Positions 8,342-16,879 of a DNA stretch of 64,000 nucleotides are shown here, one piece after another; within the stretch, counting starts at the first letter, position 1; each line of letters begins with the position of its first letter. Below the pieces are notes generated by a model. The model was not told where the DNA came from. It saw nothing but the letters and a program-made list of their open reading frames with translations, and made no database searches. The stretch comes from Vulcanimicrobiota bacterium. GTDB taxonomy: Bacteria; Pseudomonadota; Gammaproteobacteria; Xanthomonadales; Rhodanobacteraceae. The stretch is from NCBI GenBank assembly GCA_903970555.1, contig CAJCJD010000244.1, positions 26,225-90,224 of the forward strand, given 5' to 3'. A program made the position numbers and the translations under genes.

Positions 8342-11200
8342 GTGTCCACCAAGCAGTCCCGCAAATCGGAACGTATCCGTGCTGTGGCGCCCATGCGTCA
8401 GAGACTGCTATCGGTTTGGATCATCGCGGCACTCGTTTCGCCCTCTTTGTTACATGCGGCGGCAGCTGACCCAGCGGTCGACCCATCATCGGCTGATCCT
8501 GCCGCAGCGACGGCCGTGACCTTCGATGCGGATTTCTTTCCCGCCGGCATGGCGCCGAAAGTAGATCTCTCGCGCTTTGAAAAGAGCGGCGCCGTTGCAC
8601 CGGGTACCTATCGCGGCGACGTGATTCTAAATCGCGTGTGGCGTGCCAACACCGATATCGTTTTGGACGTTGCTCCGGGCGGCAAAGATGTGTTGCCTTG
8701 CTTCGACAAGGCTTCGCTCACGAGTTATGGCGTCGACTTGAAAAAAGTCGCTGCTGATACAACGCATCCCGGCAAAAAGCCTATTCCGGATGGTCGTTTC
8801 TGCAGTCCACTGAGCGATTACATTCCCGGCGCGACCACTAGTTTCGACGGTGGCGAACAAACGCTCACCATTGAAGTACCGCAAATCTATTCGTCGCACA
8901 ATGCGCGCGGATGGGTGGATCCTTCGGAATGGAATAGCGGTATCAACGCGGCCGTCGTCGGTTACACCGCCAACTTCTACCGCAGCGACGATGGCAATCG
9001 TTCGCTCGCCAGCGGCTACCTTGGCTTGAACCTGTCCCAGCACATCGGTTCGTGGAGCATCAATCATACCGGCTCACTCATGTGGATTGAGGGCCAGGGG
9101 AACAAATACCAGGCCAGCTCCACCTTCTTGCAGCACGACATCCCCTCGGTGCACGCGCAAATGCTGGTGGGTGACTCGTTCACGCAGGGCGATCTGTTCG
9201 ATAGCGTGCGTCTGCGCGGTGTGCGCCTCTTTAGCGACGATCGCATGCTGCCCAATTCATTGCGCGGCTATGCGCCTGTCGTGCGTGGCGTGGCAGATAC
9301 CAATGCGCATCTGATCATTCGCCAACATGGCTATGTGGTGTACGACACCAATGTGGCACCCGGTCCATACGTCATCGATGATTTGTCGCCCACGGGCTAC
9401 GGTGGCGATCTGGACGTGGAGCAGATCGAAGCCGATGGCCGCGTCAAGCGCTTCACGGTGCCGTTTGCTGCGGTGCCCATGTCGTTGCGCCCAGGCATGA
9501 CACGCTGGAGCCTGGCTGCCGGCAAGATCGATCAGCTCAACCTGAGGGATGAGCCGACCATTTTGCAGGGCACGTATCAACGTGGTCTCACCAACCTGGT
9601 TACGGCATATGGCGGCGCGACACTGGCCACCGATTACGCGTCAGTGATCGGCGGTGCGGCGTTCAATACCAAAGTGGGTGCTTTCGCGGCCGACGTTACC
9701 GAAGCACGCAATCGCGTGCCCACACGGCCGGCGACGACAGGCACCAGCGTAAGGCTGAGCTACAACAAGAACCTGGTCGACACCGGCACCAACTTTGCAG
9801 TGGCAGCTTACCGGTACTCCACCAGCGGTTACGTCGGGCTGCAGGACGCTACGTATATGCGTGACGCCGCAGCGCGCGGCGAGAACCCTGATGCCATTCA
9901 GCGCCAGCGCAATCGCGTGGATGTGAACATCAGCCAGAATCTTGGCAATACCTACGGCCAGTTCTTTCTCACCGGTTCCGTGCTCGATTATTGGAACGCG
10001 CGCGGTCGCCAGGTGAATTTCAGCGCGGGTTACAGTAATCGCTGGAAATTGCTCAACTACAGTATCAGCGCACAACGTACGCGTGACACGACGATCGCAA
10101 ATGCGGCGTATACCGGCCCGATTACCGACACCGTTCCCGGCAATATCGCTGGGGCGTTGGGTGCGCCCACCACGCCAGGTCGCGTCGATACCAGCATTTT
10201 TCTCACGGTTTCGATGCCGCTGGGCCGGAGCGCGCATGCGCCGATCTTCAATGCACTAACCAGCCATTCGCAGCAAGGCGGCAGCAACGAACAAGCCAGC
10301 GCCAGTGGCACACTAGGCGACGAGCAACGTCTGGCTTATGGCGCCACCCTAAGTCATGACGCGAGCACGACTAACGCAAGCGTGAACACCCAATACAACG
10401 GCAGTCACGGCAACTACGCAGCCAGCTACAGCTACGGCACCAACTATTCACAGGCGAGTGTCGGCACCTCGGGCTCGTTGATACTGCATGCAGGGGGCTA
10501 CACTTTCTCGCCGCCCACGGGCGATACCATTGCGTTGATACACGCACCCAACGCCAAAGGTGCGCGAGTCCTGAGCGGGCAAGGTTCCGTGGTGGATGGG
10601 AACGGTTATGCCGTCGTGCCGTATTTGCAGCCTTATCAGCTCAACACCGTCGAGCTCGATCCGAAGGACTCAAGCACCAGTGTGGAGCTGAAGTCCACCA
10701 AGGAAAGTGTGGCGCCGCGCGCGGGTACGGTGACGCTACTCAACTATGAAACCACCAGTGGCCGCGCTTTGCTCGTTGAAACCAGCTTGCCCGATGGGCG
10801 TCCCGTTCCATTCGGCGCCAACGTGCTGGATGAGAAAGGCGACAACATTGGCGTCGCCGGTCAGGCGAGCCGCCTCTACATTCGCGATATGCAATCGTCC
10901 GGTGTCATCACCGTGCAGTGGGGCGACGGCGCGGCAGATTCGTGTCAGATCACTTTGCAGCTCAAGCCGCAGCCAAAAGGTGTGCGTACGGATATGGAAA
11001 AAGTCCAGGCCGCCTGCGTTTTCAAAACTACGGCGGCTGCTCCGACCGGACAGGCAACAGGCGAGAAGCCCGTGGCGATGCTCGATGCCGGGCAACGCCA
11101 TACCGGTATCGAAAGCGTTTTGCCTCTGCCTAGGAGTCGGTCTGAATGCTTTAGGCTCAAACGCGATCCGGCCGGTTTGCTAGAGAGGTTTACAGCATGA
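8342..11200 (+). CDS. Fimbrial outer-membrane usher (PapC/FimD family)
   Basis: The usher is a 24-strand barrel that recruits chaperone-subunit complexes, catalyses polymerisation and secretes the fibre. The product (952 residues) has a cleavable signal peptide, the N-terminal domain beginning VTFDADFFPAGMAPKVDLSRF, and the hallmarks CFDKASLTSYGVDL, QIYSSHNARGWVDPSEW, the barrel/plug region (SLRGYAPVVRGVADTNAHL, GPYVIDDLSPTGYGGDLDVEQ) and two C-terminal domains (VVPYLQPYQLNTVELDPK and later). The GTG at 8342 follows GGGAGG by 5-6 nt and is preferred to GTG 8321. Some 50 residues follow the usual final Cys-containing strand, a tail without recognisable similarity. Its stop overlaps the next start (ATGA). 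Confidence 0.95.
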   Translation: MSTKQSRKSERIRAVAPMRQRLLSVWIIAALVSPSLLHAAAADPAVDPSSADPAAATAVTFDADFFPAGMAPKVDLSRFEKSGAVAPGTYRGDVILNRVWRANTDIVLDVAPGGKDVLPCFDKASLTSYGVDLKKVAADTTHPGKKPIPDGRFCSPLSDYIPGATTSFDGGEQTLTIEVPQIYSSHNARGWVDPSEWNSGINAAVVGYTANFYRSDDGNRSLASGYLGLNLSQHIGSWSINHTGSLMWIEGQGNKYQASSTFLQHDIPSVHAQMLVGDSFTQGDLFDSVRLRGVRLFSDDRMLPNSLRGYAPVVRGVADTNAHLIIRQHGYVVYDTNVAPGPYVIDDLSPTGYGGDLDVEQIEADGRVKRFTVPFAAVPMSLRPGMTRWSLAAGKIDQLNLRDEPTILQGTYQRGLTNLVTAYGGATLATDYASVIGGAAFNTKVGAFAADVTEARNRVPTRPATTGTSVRLSYNKNLVDTGTNFAVAAYRYSTSGYVGLQDATYMRDAAARGENPDAIQRQRNRVDVNISQNLGNTYGQFFLTGSVLDYWNARGRQVNFSAGYSNRWKLLNYSISAQRTRDTTIANAAYTGPITDTVPGNIAGALGAPTTPGRVDTSIFLTVSMPLGRSAHAPIFNALTSHSQQGGSNEQASASGTLGDEQRLAYGATLSHDASTTNASVNTQYNGSHGNYAASYSYGTNYSQASVGTSGSLILHAGGYTFSPPTGDTIALIHAPNAKGARVLSGQGSVVDGNGYAVVPYLQPYQLNTVELDPKDSSTSVELKSTKESVAPRAGTVTLLNYETTSGRALLVETSLPDGRPVPFGANVLDEKGDNIGVAGQASRLYIRDMQSSGVITVQWGDGAADSCQITLQLKPQPKGVRTDMEKVQAACVFKTTAAAPTGQATGEKPVAMLDAGQRHTGIESVLPLPRSRSECFRLKRDPAGLLERFTA

Positions 11201-12354
11201 GCAACCACGCATCGGTTCTACGCAATAGTTGTATTGAACAGCAATTTGCAAATCAAGGAGCACGGCGTAGCTCGCTCGTGCCAGTCCCCAGGTCCATTGC
11301 GGTGCTATTGCGTTGCGGCCCTGCAAGCATGTGGTTCGCCATTATTTTGCTTTGCCTACTTGGTCTATTGCCGTCGCGTGTATGGGCAACGTGTTCCTAT
11401 GCAAATGGCACCACCGCCATCACTATCCCGGTGGTACTGCAGGGAACCATTACGGTAGGGCGAGATGCTCCCGTTGGCACAGAGATCTACCGAACTTACG
11501 TTCATTCGAACCAAATAGTAGCCGTCACGTGCGATGAGGTCAGCCCGTTCAATTTCCAATACATAAGTCTCCCTTATCCCAAGGCAAACTATACGGACCC
11601 GGTGTATGGCAATAACGTCTATCAGACGAATGTGCCGGGTGTGGGTGTCGTAGGCTGGGCAGGTGACCCTCCAAAGGCGATGCCCGCTTCGTTTAATTCT
11701 TCTATTGTCGGCACGACAACTGTGAATACCGACTGGTATTACTTCAGCTTTATCAAGATTGGACCGGTAAGTGCTGGAACGATCACTGGAGCTTCTCTGC
11801 CTACGCTGCAGTATGTGGTAGGTAGCAATAATCTGCGTTTGCAGTTGGGCGGAGCCACGGGATCGTTAAGCATCATTGCTCAAACGTGCACAACTCCCAA
11901 CGTATCGGTCAATCTGGGTACGCACTTCACTACAGAGCTGAGCGGCGCTGGTACAACGACGAACCAATGGGTGAGCGTGCCTATTGCGCTGAATAACTGT
12001 CCGGCATTCTTCGGATACACGTCTACGAGCATCGACGATGGGGTAACCACGCAAGGGCTGCTTGGCCAGAATTCAATTCTGTACAGCATTACTCCGAACA
12101 ACGGTGTCGCAGACGCCACGAATGGCGTGATGAATCTCTCGTCTGGCGGTGCGACCGGCATCGGCATCCAGTTGACCGATACCAGCAGCAAACCGGTTCA
12201 GTTCAATACGGCGACGCCTTCCGGACTGACCCTTAACGAGACGAGTTCGGCCAACTACACCATTAATCTCCAGGCGCGTTACTACCAGACGGGAACGTCT
12301 ATCACTGCGGGAGCGGCTAACGCCACTGCAACCGTTACGTTGACCTATCTATGA
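11197..12354 (+). CDS. Putative two-domain fimbrial tip adhesin
   Basis: At 385 residues it is twice the length of a pilin, as for tip adhesins with an N-terminal receptor-binding domain and a C-terminal pilin domain. A hydrophobic signal (WFAIILLCLLGLLPSRVWA) precedes mature CSYANGTTAITIPVVLQGTITV. The C-terminal half (from about residue 225) has TCTTPNVSVNLGTHFTTEL, a second Cys in LNNCPAFF and a terminal strand ATVTLTYL. The start overlapping the usher stop follows GAGAGG at 8 nt, but gives an unusually long 60-residue leader; an internal ATG at 11329 would give a standard signal peptide. Receptor specificity is unknown. Confidence 0.75.
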   Translation: MSNHASVLRNSCIEQQFANQGARRSSLVPVPRSIAVLLRCGPASMWFAIILLCLLGLLPSRVWATCSYANGTTAITIPVVLQGTITVGRDAPVGTEIYRTYVHSNQIVAVTCDEVSPFNFQYISLPYPKANYTDPVYGNNVYQTNVPGVGVVGWAGDPPKAMPASFNSSIVGTTTVNTDWYYFSFIKIGPVSAGTITGASLPTLQYVVGSNNLRLQLGGATGSLSIIAQTCTTPNVSVNLGTHFTTELSGAGTTTNQWVSVPIALNNCPAFFGYTSTSIDDGVTTQGLLGQNSILYSITPNNGVADATNGVMNLSSGGATGIGIQLTDTSSKPVQFNTATPSGLTLNETSSANYTINLQARYYQTGTSITAGAANATATVTLTYL

Positions 12355-12368
12355 TGACGGTGAGGGCC

Positions 12369-12890
12369 ATGAAGCATAGGTGTTCGACTTGGTTTTTGTT
12401 CGCGACGCTTGCGTTGTTGTCAACGCCTGTTTTTTCGACGGACCTTACTATTAATTTCAATGGTCAGTTCGTCGTGCCAACCTGCAACTTTTCGGTCAAT
12501 GGTGGAAGCAACACAAACATAGGCACTTATCCAAACACGTATTTCAATACGAATACGTCAACACCTACTGTGGAGATTCCGATCGTTGCAACGGGTTGCA
12601 CAGTAGGTATCAACACCATTCATCTGTATTTCTCAGGTACGGCAGACGCTTCTAACAACCATCTATTTGCCGTAAACAGTGGGTCTGGGGTTCAAGGCGT
12701 GGCCATTGAGCTGCTGTATAACGCCCAGTCGGCAGAAATCTGGCCGAACTCCTCTATTAACTGGAACGGTGTCGATCCGAGCAATCCACCCAGTACCTTC
12801 AACATCTGGGCGCATTTCTACAAAACGACTGGGCCCATTGCGGCAGGCAGCATCAACGTACCCATCACCATCAACTTCACCTACAACTGA
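12369..12890 (+). CDS. Minor fimbrial subunit 1
   Basis: A 173-residue pilin-domain protein: signal peptide ending TPVFS, mature DLTINFNGQFVVPTCNFSV, a second Cys in VATGCTVGINTIHLYFSG and C-terminal strand NVPITINFTYN. The ATG at 12369 follows GAGGG; an ATG at 12351 overlaps the adhesin stop but has no ribosome site. G+C is clearly below the surroundings: 26 of 60 bases at 12421-12480 are G or C, against 41 of 60 at 16561-16620. It is probably an adaptor or minor rod subunit. Confidence 0.8.
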   Translation: MKHRCSTWFLFATLALLSTPVFSTDLTINFNGQFVVPTCNFSVNGGSNTNIGTYPNTYFNTNTSTPTVEIPIVATGCTVGINTIHLYFSGTADASNNHLFAVNSGSGVQGVAIELLYNAQSAEIWPNSSINWNGVDPSNPPSTFNIWAHFYKTTGPIAAGSINVPITINFTYN

Positions 12891-12914
12891 TTTCACCCGC
12901 GCCAGGACATCGTC

Positions 12915-13430
12915 ATGCGTATATTCGCTTCGAAACTTGCTATTGCGATGGGCTTGTTGTGCATCGCTTCGTTTGTACAAGCTCAAACTACTTTCAACAT
13001 TACCGGCACAATTACTGTGGGCACCTGCACCATCGCCGTGAACAGTGGCAGCCCGGTCAATGTGGGTACCTTTAACTCCAACTCGTTCACGGGCAGCTTC
13101 CAGTCGGGCTTTATTCCTAACTTCAATCTGTCCTACAGCGCCTGCGCGGAGGGCATTGAAACCCTGACGCTTAAGCTTACGGGCACGGCCGATAAAACGA
13201 CGGGCGGTAACGTCAACTATTGGGATAGCGGTCTTCCAGGTGCGCCCTTCGAGTTGAAGGATGCCAAGGCCAACGTGGACCTGCCGCCGAGCGGCGCAAC
13301 GTTGATTACGATTGCAAATCCTGGCATCAGTGGCACGTATCCGTTGACGGCACAGTTCCATCAGACCGGCACCTTGACCAAAACCGGTGTAGGCACCGCC
13401 ACGGTCACCGTAAACGCCACCTATAACTAA
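12915..13430 (+). CDS. Minor fimbrial subunit 2
   Basis: A 171-residue pilin-like protein with signal peptide MRIFASKLAIAMGLLCIASFVQA. The mature start QTTFNITGTITVGTCTIAV holds the first Cys; the second is in YSACAEGIETLTLKLTGTA. The last strand is TATVTVNATYN. The ATG follows AGGA by 7 nt, 24 nt after the preceding stop. It shares the F-x-I-T-G-x-I-x-x-G-T-C entry motif with the next gene, which suggests the two arose by duplication. Confidence 0.82.
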   Translation: MRIFASKLAIAMGLLCIASFVQAQTTFNITGTITVGTCTIAVNSGSPVNVGTFNSNSFTGSFQSGFIPNFNLSYSACAEGIETLTLKLTGTADKTTGGNVNYWDSGLPGAPFELKDAKANVDLPPSGATLITIANPGISGTYPLTAQFHQTGTLTKTGVGTATVTVNATYN

Positions 13431-13443
13431 GGCGGGATTGCAT

Positions 13444-13953
13444 ATGTTGCGCAAGCTCCTAGTCATTTTGGGGATAGTTGTGGCGGCTGCGCATGCCTGC
13501 ACGGCTGTTGCGCAGACGCAATTCGACATTACTGGCGAGATCGATCCAGGTACTTGCCAATGGACAGTCGGCGACGACAATCGCACCGTTGTATTCGATC
13601 CTATCGATGCCAGCGTGCTCAACGCGCAAGGCTCGGGTAACTTTCAAACATTCAGTCTCACCCTCCAAAACTGTGCGCCAGGAATGACCAGCGCAACGTT
13701 CGTGTTTGGAGGAACACCAGATACCAATGATCCGTTGCGTTTTCTCAATGCCGGTAGCGCGCAAGGCACAGCGGTGGAACTAGAGTCGGCAGATGGTTTG
13801 AACATTGGTGCAAACGGCACCAATGACTCGCGCACGATTCCGGTTGTTGATAACGGGGCAGTGATTGCTTTGCGCGCTGGTTACTGGCGCGTGGGCCCGG
13901 TCGCGGCGGGCAGTGTCCAGTCTGTTGCTACGGTTTCGGTGACTTACCAGTAA
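13444..13953 (+). CDS. Minor fimbrial subunit 3
   Basis: The last gene of the fimbrial operon, 169 residues. The signal peptide ends AVA, the mature start is QTQFDITGEIDPGTCQWTV, the second Cys is in LQNCAPGMTSATFVFGG and the terminal strand is VATVSVTYQ. The ATG at 13444 follows GCGGGA by 6 nt; a TTG two codons earlier is less likely. Genes at the end of such operons often encode the subunit that initiates or stops the fibre, but this cannot be decided here. Confidence 0.82.
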   Translation: MLRKLLVILGIVVAAAHACTAVAQTQFDITGEIDPGTCQWTVGDDNRTVVFDPIDASVLNAQGSGNFQTFSLTLQNCAPGMTSATFVFGGTPDTNDPLRFLNAGSAQGTAVELESADGLNIGANGTNDSRTIPVVDNGAVIALRAGYWRVGPVAAGSVQSVATVSVTYQ

Positions 13954-13954
13954 G

Positions 13955-13980
13955 TGCCAAGGCGAGATGTTGCCTTGGCA
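13955..13980 (+). terminator. Hairpin ending the fimbrial operon
   Basis: TGCCAAGGC (13955-13963) and GCCTTGGCA (13972-13980) form a perfect 9-bp stem with an 8-base loop, starting 2 nt after the last fimbrial stop codon. Only TT follows, so release may be inefficient or need Rho. Confidence 0.6.
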
Positions 13981-14130
13981 TTACGGCTTTCGGGTAAGAG
14001 GGGTGTTTCGTTCGTTTACGGAAGCCTTGATGCCGCGCCGTTCGACGTAAACCCAGAAAGCTATACGGCCTGTGCAATACGGGGGGTAAGGGCAACGCCG
14101 ACTGTGTCGCGAGCTAGCGTTTCAACACGA

Positions 14131-15063
14131 TCAATGTGCTCGCCGTTGCCGTGCTGCAGTAATCGTAACGACGCCGACAAGAATGATCGTCATGCCAACC
14201 AGATCGAACGGCCCGACCTTCTCGCCCAGTAACAACACACCAAACAGCACGGCTACGGGCGGGTTGACGTAGGCATAGCTTGTCGCCAAAGCAGGGCGTG
14301 CATGTTTGAGCACATAGAGATAAGCGCTGAATGCGATGAGTGATCCGAATACCACCAGATAGGCTGCTCCCAATGTCGCGTTGAGGCTCGGATGCTGTGG
14401 TAGCGTCTCTCCGGTGCCGAAGCCGACCAGGAGCAATGCGCCGCTACCACATAGCATTTGTGCGGCCGTATTCATGGGGCCTGCGGGCATATCTTGACGA
14501 CGACTCCACACCGAACCAAACGCCCATGCAGCGGCGGCTACCAGCAATGCAACAGCGCCCATACGCGAAGCAGACAGGCTGCTGCCCAGGTTCAATACGG
14601 CCACGCCAACGAAACCGATTAGCAGGCCAAGCGTTTCGCGCCGTGACGGCCATTCGCCGTAAAGACCCGCGAAGAGCGCCGCAAACAAAGGCATGCTAGC
14701 TACGACGACGGCGGAGATGCCGGAGCTCACGCTTTGTTCGGCGTAGCACACCAGGCCGTTGCCAAAGCCAAGCAACAAAATGCCCGTGAACGCGGCATTG
14801 CGCCATTGACGGGCGGTGGGCATGGCAATGCCGCGCAGTCGCAACGCACCCAGCAATAGCAGGCCGGCACATGCAAAGCGGCATCCCGCAAGAAGGAAGG
14901 GCGGGTAGCTTTGTAGCGCGACGCGAATGGCTAGATAGGTCGAACCCCAGATGATGTATAGCGCGAACATGCACAGCGGTAGCCATAGGCTGTCACGTGG
15001 GGTTTCGGTTGTTGCGACAGAGGGCGTGGCGGAGTCGGTCATGGGTGTGTCGCGGGAGTGCAT
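14131..15063 (-). CDS. EamA/DMT-family exporter (YedA-like)
   Basis: An inner-membrane drug/metabolite transporter with ten predicted TM helices in two EamA repeats. The first repeat begins LCMFALYIIWGSTYLAIRVAL and the second near AVALLVAAAAWAFGSVWSRR; the C-terminal repeat ends VGMTIILVGVVTITAARQRR. The length of 310 residues is normal. IIWGSTYLAIRVAL and NPPVAVLFGVLLLGEK resemble the YedA subgroup of metabolite exporters. Neither possible ATG (15063, or 15042 seven codons on) has a clear ribosome site. The substrate is unknown. It converges with the fimbrial operon. Confidence 0.88.
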   Translation of the reverse strand: MHSRDTPMTDSATPSVATTETPRDSLWLPLCMFALYIIWGSTYLAIRVALQSYPPFLLAGCRFACAGLLLLGALRLRGIAMPTARQWRNAAFTGILLLGFGNGLVCYAEQSVSSGISAVVVASMPLFAALFAGLYGEWPSRRETLGLLIGFVGVAVLNLGSSLSASRMGAVALLVAAAAWAFGSVWSRRQDMPAGPMNTAAQMLCGSGALLLVGFGTGETLPQHPSLNATLGAAYLVVFGSLIAFSAYLYVLKHARPALATSYAYVNPPVAVLFGVLLLGEKVGPFDLVGMTIILVGVVTITAARQRRAH

Positions 15064-15112
15064 TGCACAATAGCCGCGTCATGCATTCTGAGGAAGAGAT
15101 GGATACGCAAGC

Positions 15113-15137
15113 CTGCGTTGAGCTCCACTCAACGCAG
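15113..15137. repeat. 10-bp perfect hairpin between the EamA and alkyltransferase genes
   Basis: CTGCGTTGAG (15113-15122) and CTCAACGCAG (15128-15137) flank a CTCCA loop. It lies in the 178-bp gap downstream of the minus-strand alkyltransferase gene, so it may be that gene's terminator, although no U-tract follows on that strand. Confidence 0.4.
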
Positions 15138-15241
15138 CAGTACCCGCCTGACTTTTTCCTCGTCGTTTGGGCCCGCGTCGGAACGACGTTGAGGCGATGT
15201 GCGATGGGGCTTTCCTAAGCGCGAGCGCCCCCAGCAGGTTG

Positions 15242-16108
15242 TTACTTCTGCGACATGCTTTTGCCGAGTTCCCGCTCAAGCAGCACGCGTTTAAGCTCTA
15301 CGCCCCAGCGCCAGCCACCCAGTGAGCCATCCTCGCGCACGACGCGATGACAAGGCACGATCAACGCCAACCGGTTGCTTCCACAGGCTCGACCGATAGC
15401 GCGCGCTGCGCCCGGTTGTCCCAGTTCGGCGGCAAGTTCGCCATAACTTTTGGTTGTTCCGGCGGGAATTCGTGTCAGTGCTTCCCAGACTCGCCACTGA
15501 AAAGCTGTCGCTGCGATGTCCAGTGGTGGAAGCTCCGGTGCGGTTTTATCGCTCCAGCCTAACTCGCTCGCGATCCGCGCAATGACAGCATCGAGCCATT
15601 CTTCGCGCCCGTTATCCACGCGCTCGTACTCGGCGTGCGGAAATTCTGTTGCAAGGCGTCGCTCCAGATCTTCGTCGTCAACGCCCAGTGTCACGCTGCA
15701 AATGCCTTTTGCTGTGGCGGCGACCAGCAACTGCCCTAGCGGCGTGCTTGTGGTGGTGTAGCGGATGTTTGCTCCCGCACCGCCCGCGCGATAGCTGGCT
15801 GGTGTCATGCCGAGCAAGCGATTCGTATGCTCATAGACGCGACTGCCGGAACCAAACCCGGCGTCGTACACCGCATCCGCAACGGCAGCGCCTTTGCGCA
15901 GAGCCGACTTGAACTGGCCAAACCGACGCGCGCGGTGATACTCCGCGGGACTCATGCCGTAGCGACGCCTGAAAGCGCGTTGCAGATGACTAGGACTGAG
16001 CTTGGCAGCACTTGCAAGGGTGCTTAGCGAGGGTACTTCGTCGGCACGCTCGATCAGCGCGCGGACGTGTTCGAGCGGTGCTTCAAGGGTGGCGAGCGAG
16101 TTGCGCAT
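15242..16108 (-). CDS. AraC-type regulator fused to O6-methylguanine-DNA methyltransferase (Ada-like, lacking the zinc domain)
   Basis: The protein combines an AraC-type HTH domain (about residues 13-108: LSTLASAAKLSPSHLQRAFRRR ... FGSGSRVYEHTNRLLGMTPASYR) with a C-terminal alkyltransferase (about 112-280). The transferase has the active-site PCHRV motif with Cys253, the preceding AIGRACGSNRLALIV arginine finger/Asn segment and a terminal GGWRWGVELKRVLLERE. Such proteins irreversibly accept alkyl groups from O6-alkylguanine. At 288 residues it lacks the Ada N-terminal phosphotriester-repair domain and its zinc cysteines, so it cannot be switched by methylation of that domain as E. coli Ada is. 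What its HTH domain controls is unknown. Confidence 0.92.
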   Translation of the reverse strand: MRNSLATLEAPLEHVRALIERADEVPSLSTLASAAKLSPSHLQRAFRRRYGMSPAEYHRARRFGQFKSALRKGAAVADAVYDAGFGSGSRVYEHTNRLLGMTPASYRAGGAGANIRYTTTSTPLGQLLVAATAKGICSVTLGVDDEDLERRLATEFPHAEYERVDNGREEWLDAVIARIASELGWSDKTAPELPPLDIAATAFQWRVWEALTRIPAGTTKSYGELAAELGQPGAARAIGRACGSNRLALIVPCHRVVREDGSLGGWRWGVELKRVLLERELGKSMSQK

Positions 16109-16124
16109 GGGAACGTCCTGGAGA

Positions 16125-16152
16125 GGATGCCGTCAGCTTAGAAGCGGCATCC
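16125..16152 (-). terminator. Hairpin between the small membrane gene and the alkyltransferase gene
   Basis: GGATGCCG (16125-16132) and CGGCATCC (16145-16152) form an 8-bp stem. It lies 30 nt downstream of the 88-residue membrane protein gene and just upstream of the alkyltransferase start, consistent with separate transcription. Confidence 0.4.
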
Positions 16153-16181
16153 AGCGGCAGCTATCCGAATCTTGCGCTTGT

Positions 16182-16448
16182 TTAATGGGCTACCGGGCGG
16201 GAGTCGCGGATAACCACGTATTCGCCTTCCAGCACTTCGGGCTGACGTTCGGCGCGGGGAGAGCCCGACACGCGATGCAGCTTCCACTGGCGCCAAACCA
16301 GCCACAATGCGCCACCTACCATCAGCACGCCAGCAACGACCAACCCAAACACCAGCAATACGCCAATGACGAGCAACCCCAGCACCAGGGAAATCGCCTG
16401 GGCGATTGGATTGCGGCGACGATGCATCAGCGGCAGAACGATGCGCAT
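16182..16448 (-). CDS. Small membrane protein of unknown function
   Basis: 88 residues with a basic N-terminus (LMHRRRNP) and one long hydrophobic stretch (AISLVLGLLVIGVLLVFGLVVAGVLMVGGALWLVW, about residues 17-52) that could be two closely spaced TM helices, followed by a basic linker and an acidic/valine-rich tail (EVLEGEYVVIRDSR). The tail EGEYxVI is a recurring feature of small uncharacterised xanthomonad proteins, from memory. No function can be assigned. It is divergent from the Rieske gene, 76 nt apart. Confidence 0.6.
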   Translation of the reverse strand: MRIVLPLMHRRRNPIAQAISLVLGLLVIGVLLVFGLVVAGVLMVGGALWLVWRQWKLHRVSGSPRAERQPEVLEGEYVVIRDSRPVAH

Positions 16449-16524
16449 GTTAAAAATCCGTATGGTAAAATCAAGGACTTACGCGTGTAACGATGAGGCC
16501 ATAGGGCCTTCAAGGCAAGTGCCG

Positions 16525-16869
16525 ATGGATACAGCAACCTCTCCCCGCCGCCTGTGCCGGCTCGACGATATGCCTGATGGCGAGGCGATGGCGCTGGACG
16601 TAGCGCTGCCCGACGGCGAGGAAAGCGTGATCCTGCTTCGGCAGGGCGAACGCGTAAATGCGTGGCTGAATATTTGTCCACATGCCGGCCGCCGTCTCGA
16701 TTGGGCACCGGGCAAATTCCTGATTTCACGCGGCATGCTGGTTTGTGCCGCCCATGGCGCCTGCTTCAGCCTTGATAACGGCGAATGCATCGGTGGCCCG
16801 TGCCGAGGCGAAAGTTTGCGCACGGTGCCGGTGCACGTGGAACAGGGCGACGTTGTGCTGGACGACTGA
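16525..16869 (+). CDS. Rieske-type [2Fe-2S] ferredoxin-like protein
   Basis: A small soluble electron carrier of 114 residues. The Rieske cluster motifs are complete: C-P-H near residue 52 (ICPHAGRRLDW) and C-x-x-H near residue 75 (LVCAAHGACFSL), giving two Cys and two His ligands. The second motif is followed by the usual C-F-S-L-D-N-G segment and GGPCRGESLRTVPV, as in NirD-like and dioxygenase-type ferredoxins. There is no signal peptide or TM anchor. The ATG at 16525 is chosen because the family homology starts there; the ribosome site (AAGG) is modest. No partner oxygenase lies nearby, so the redox partner is unknown. Confidence 0.85.
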   Translation: MDTATSPRRLCRLDDMPDGEAMALDVALPDGEESVILLRQGERVNAWLNICPHAGRRLDWAPGKFLISRGMLVCAAHGACFSLDNGECIGGPCRGESLRTVPVHVEQGDVVLDD

Positions 16870-16879
16870 GCGACGTTAG

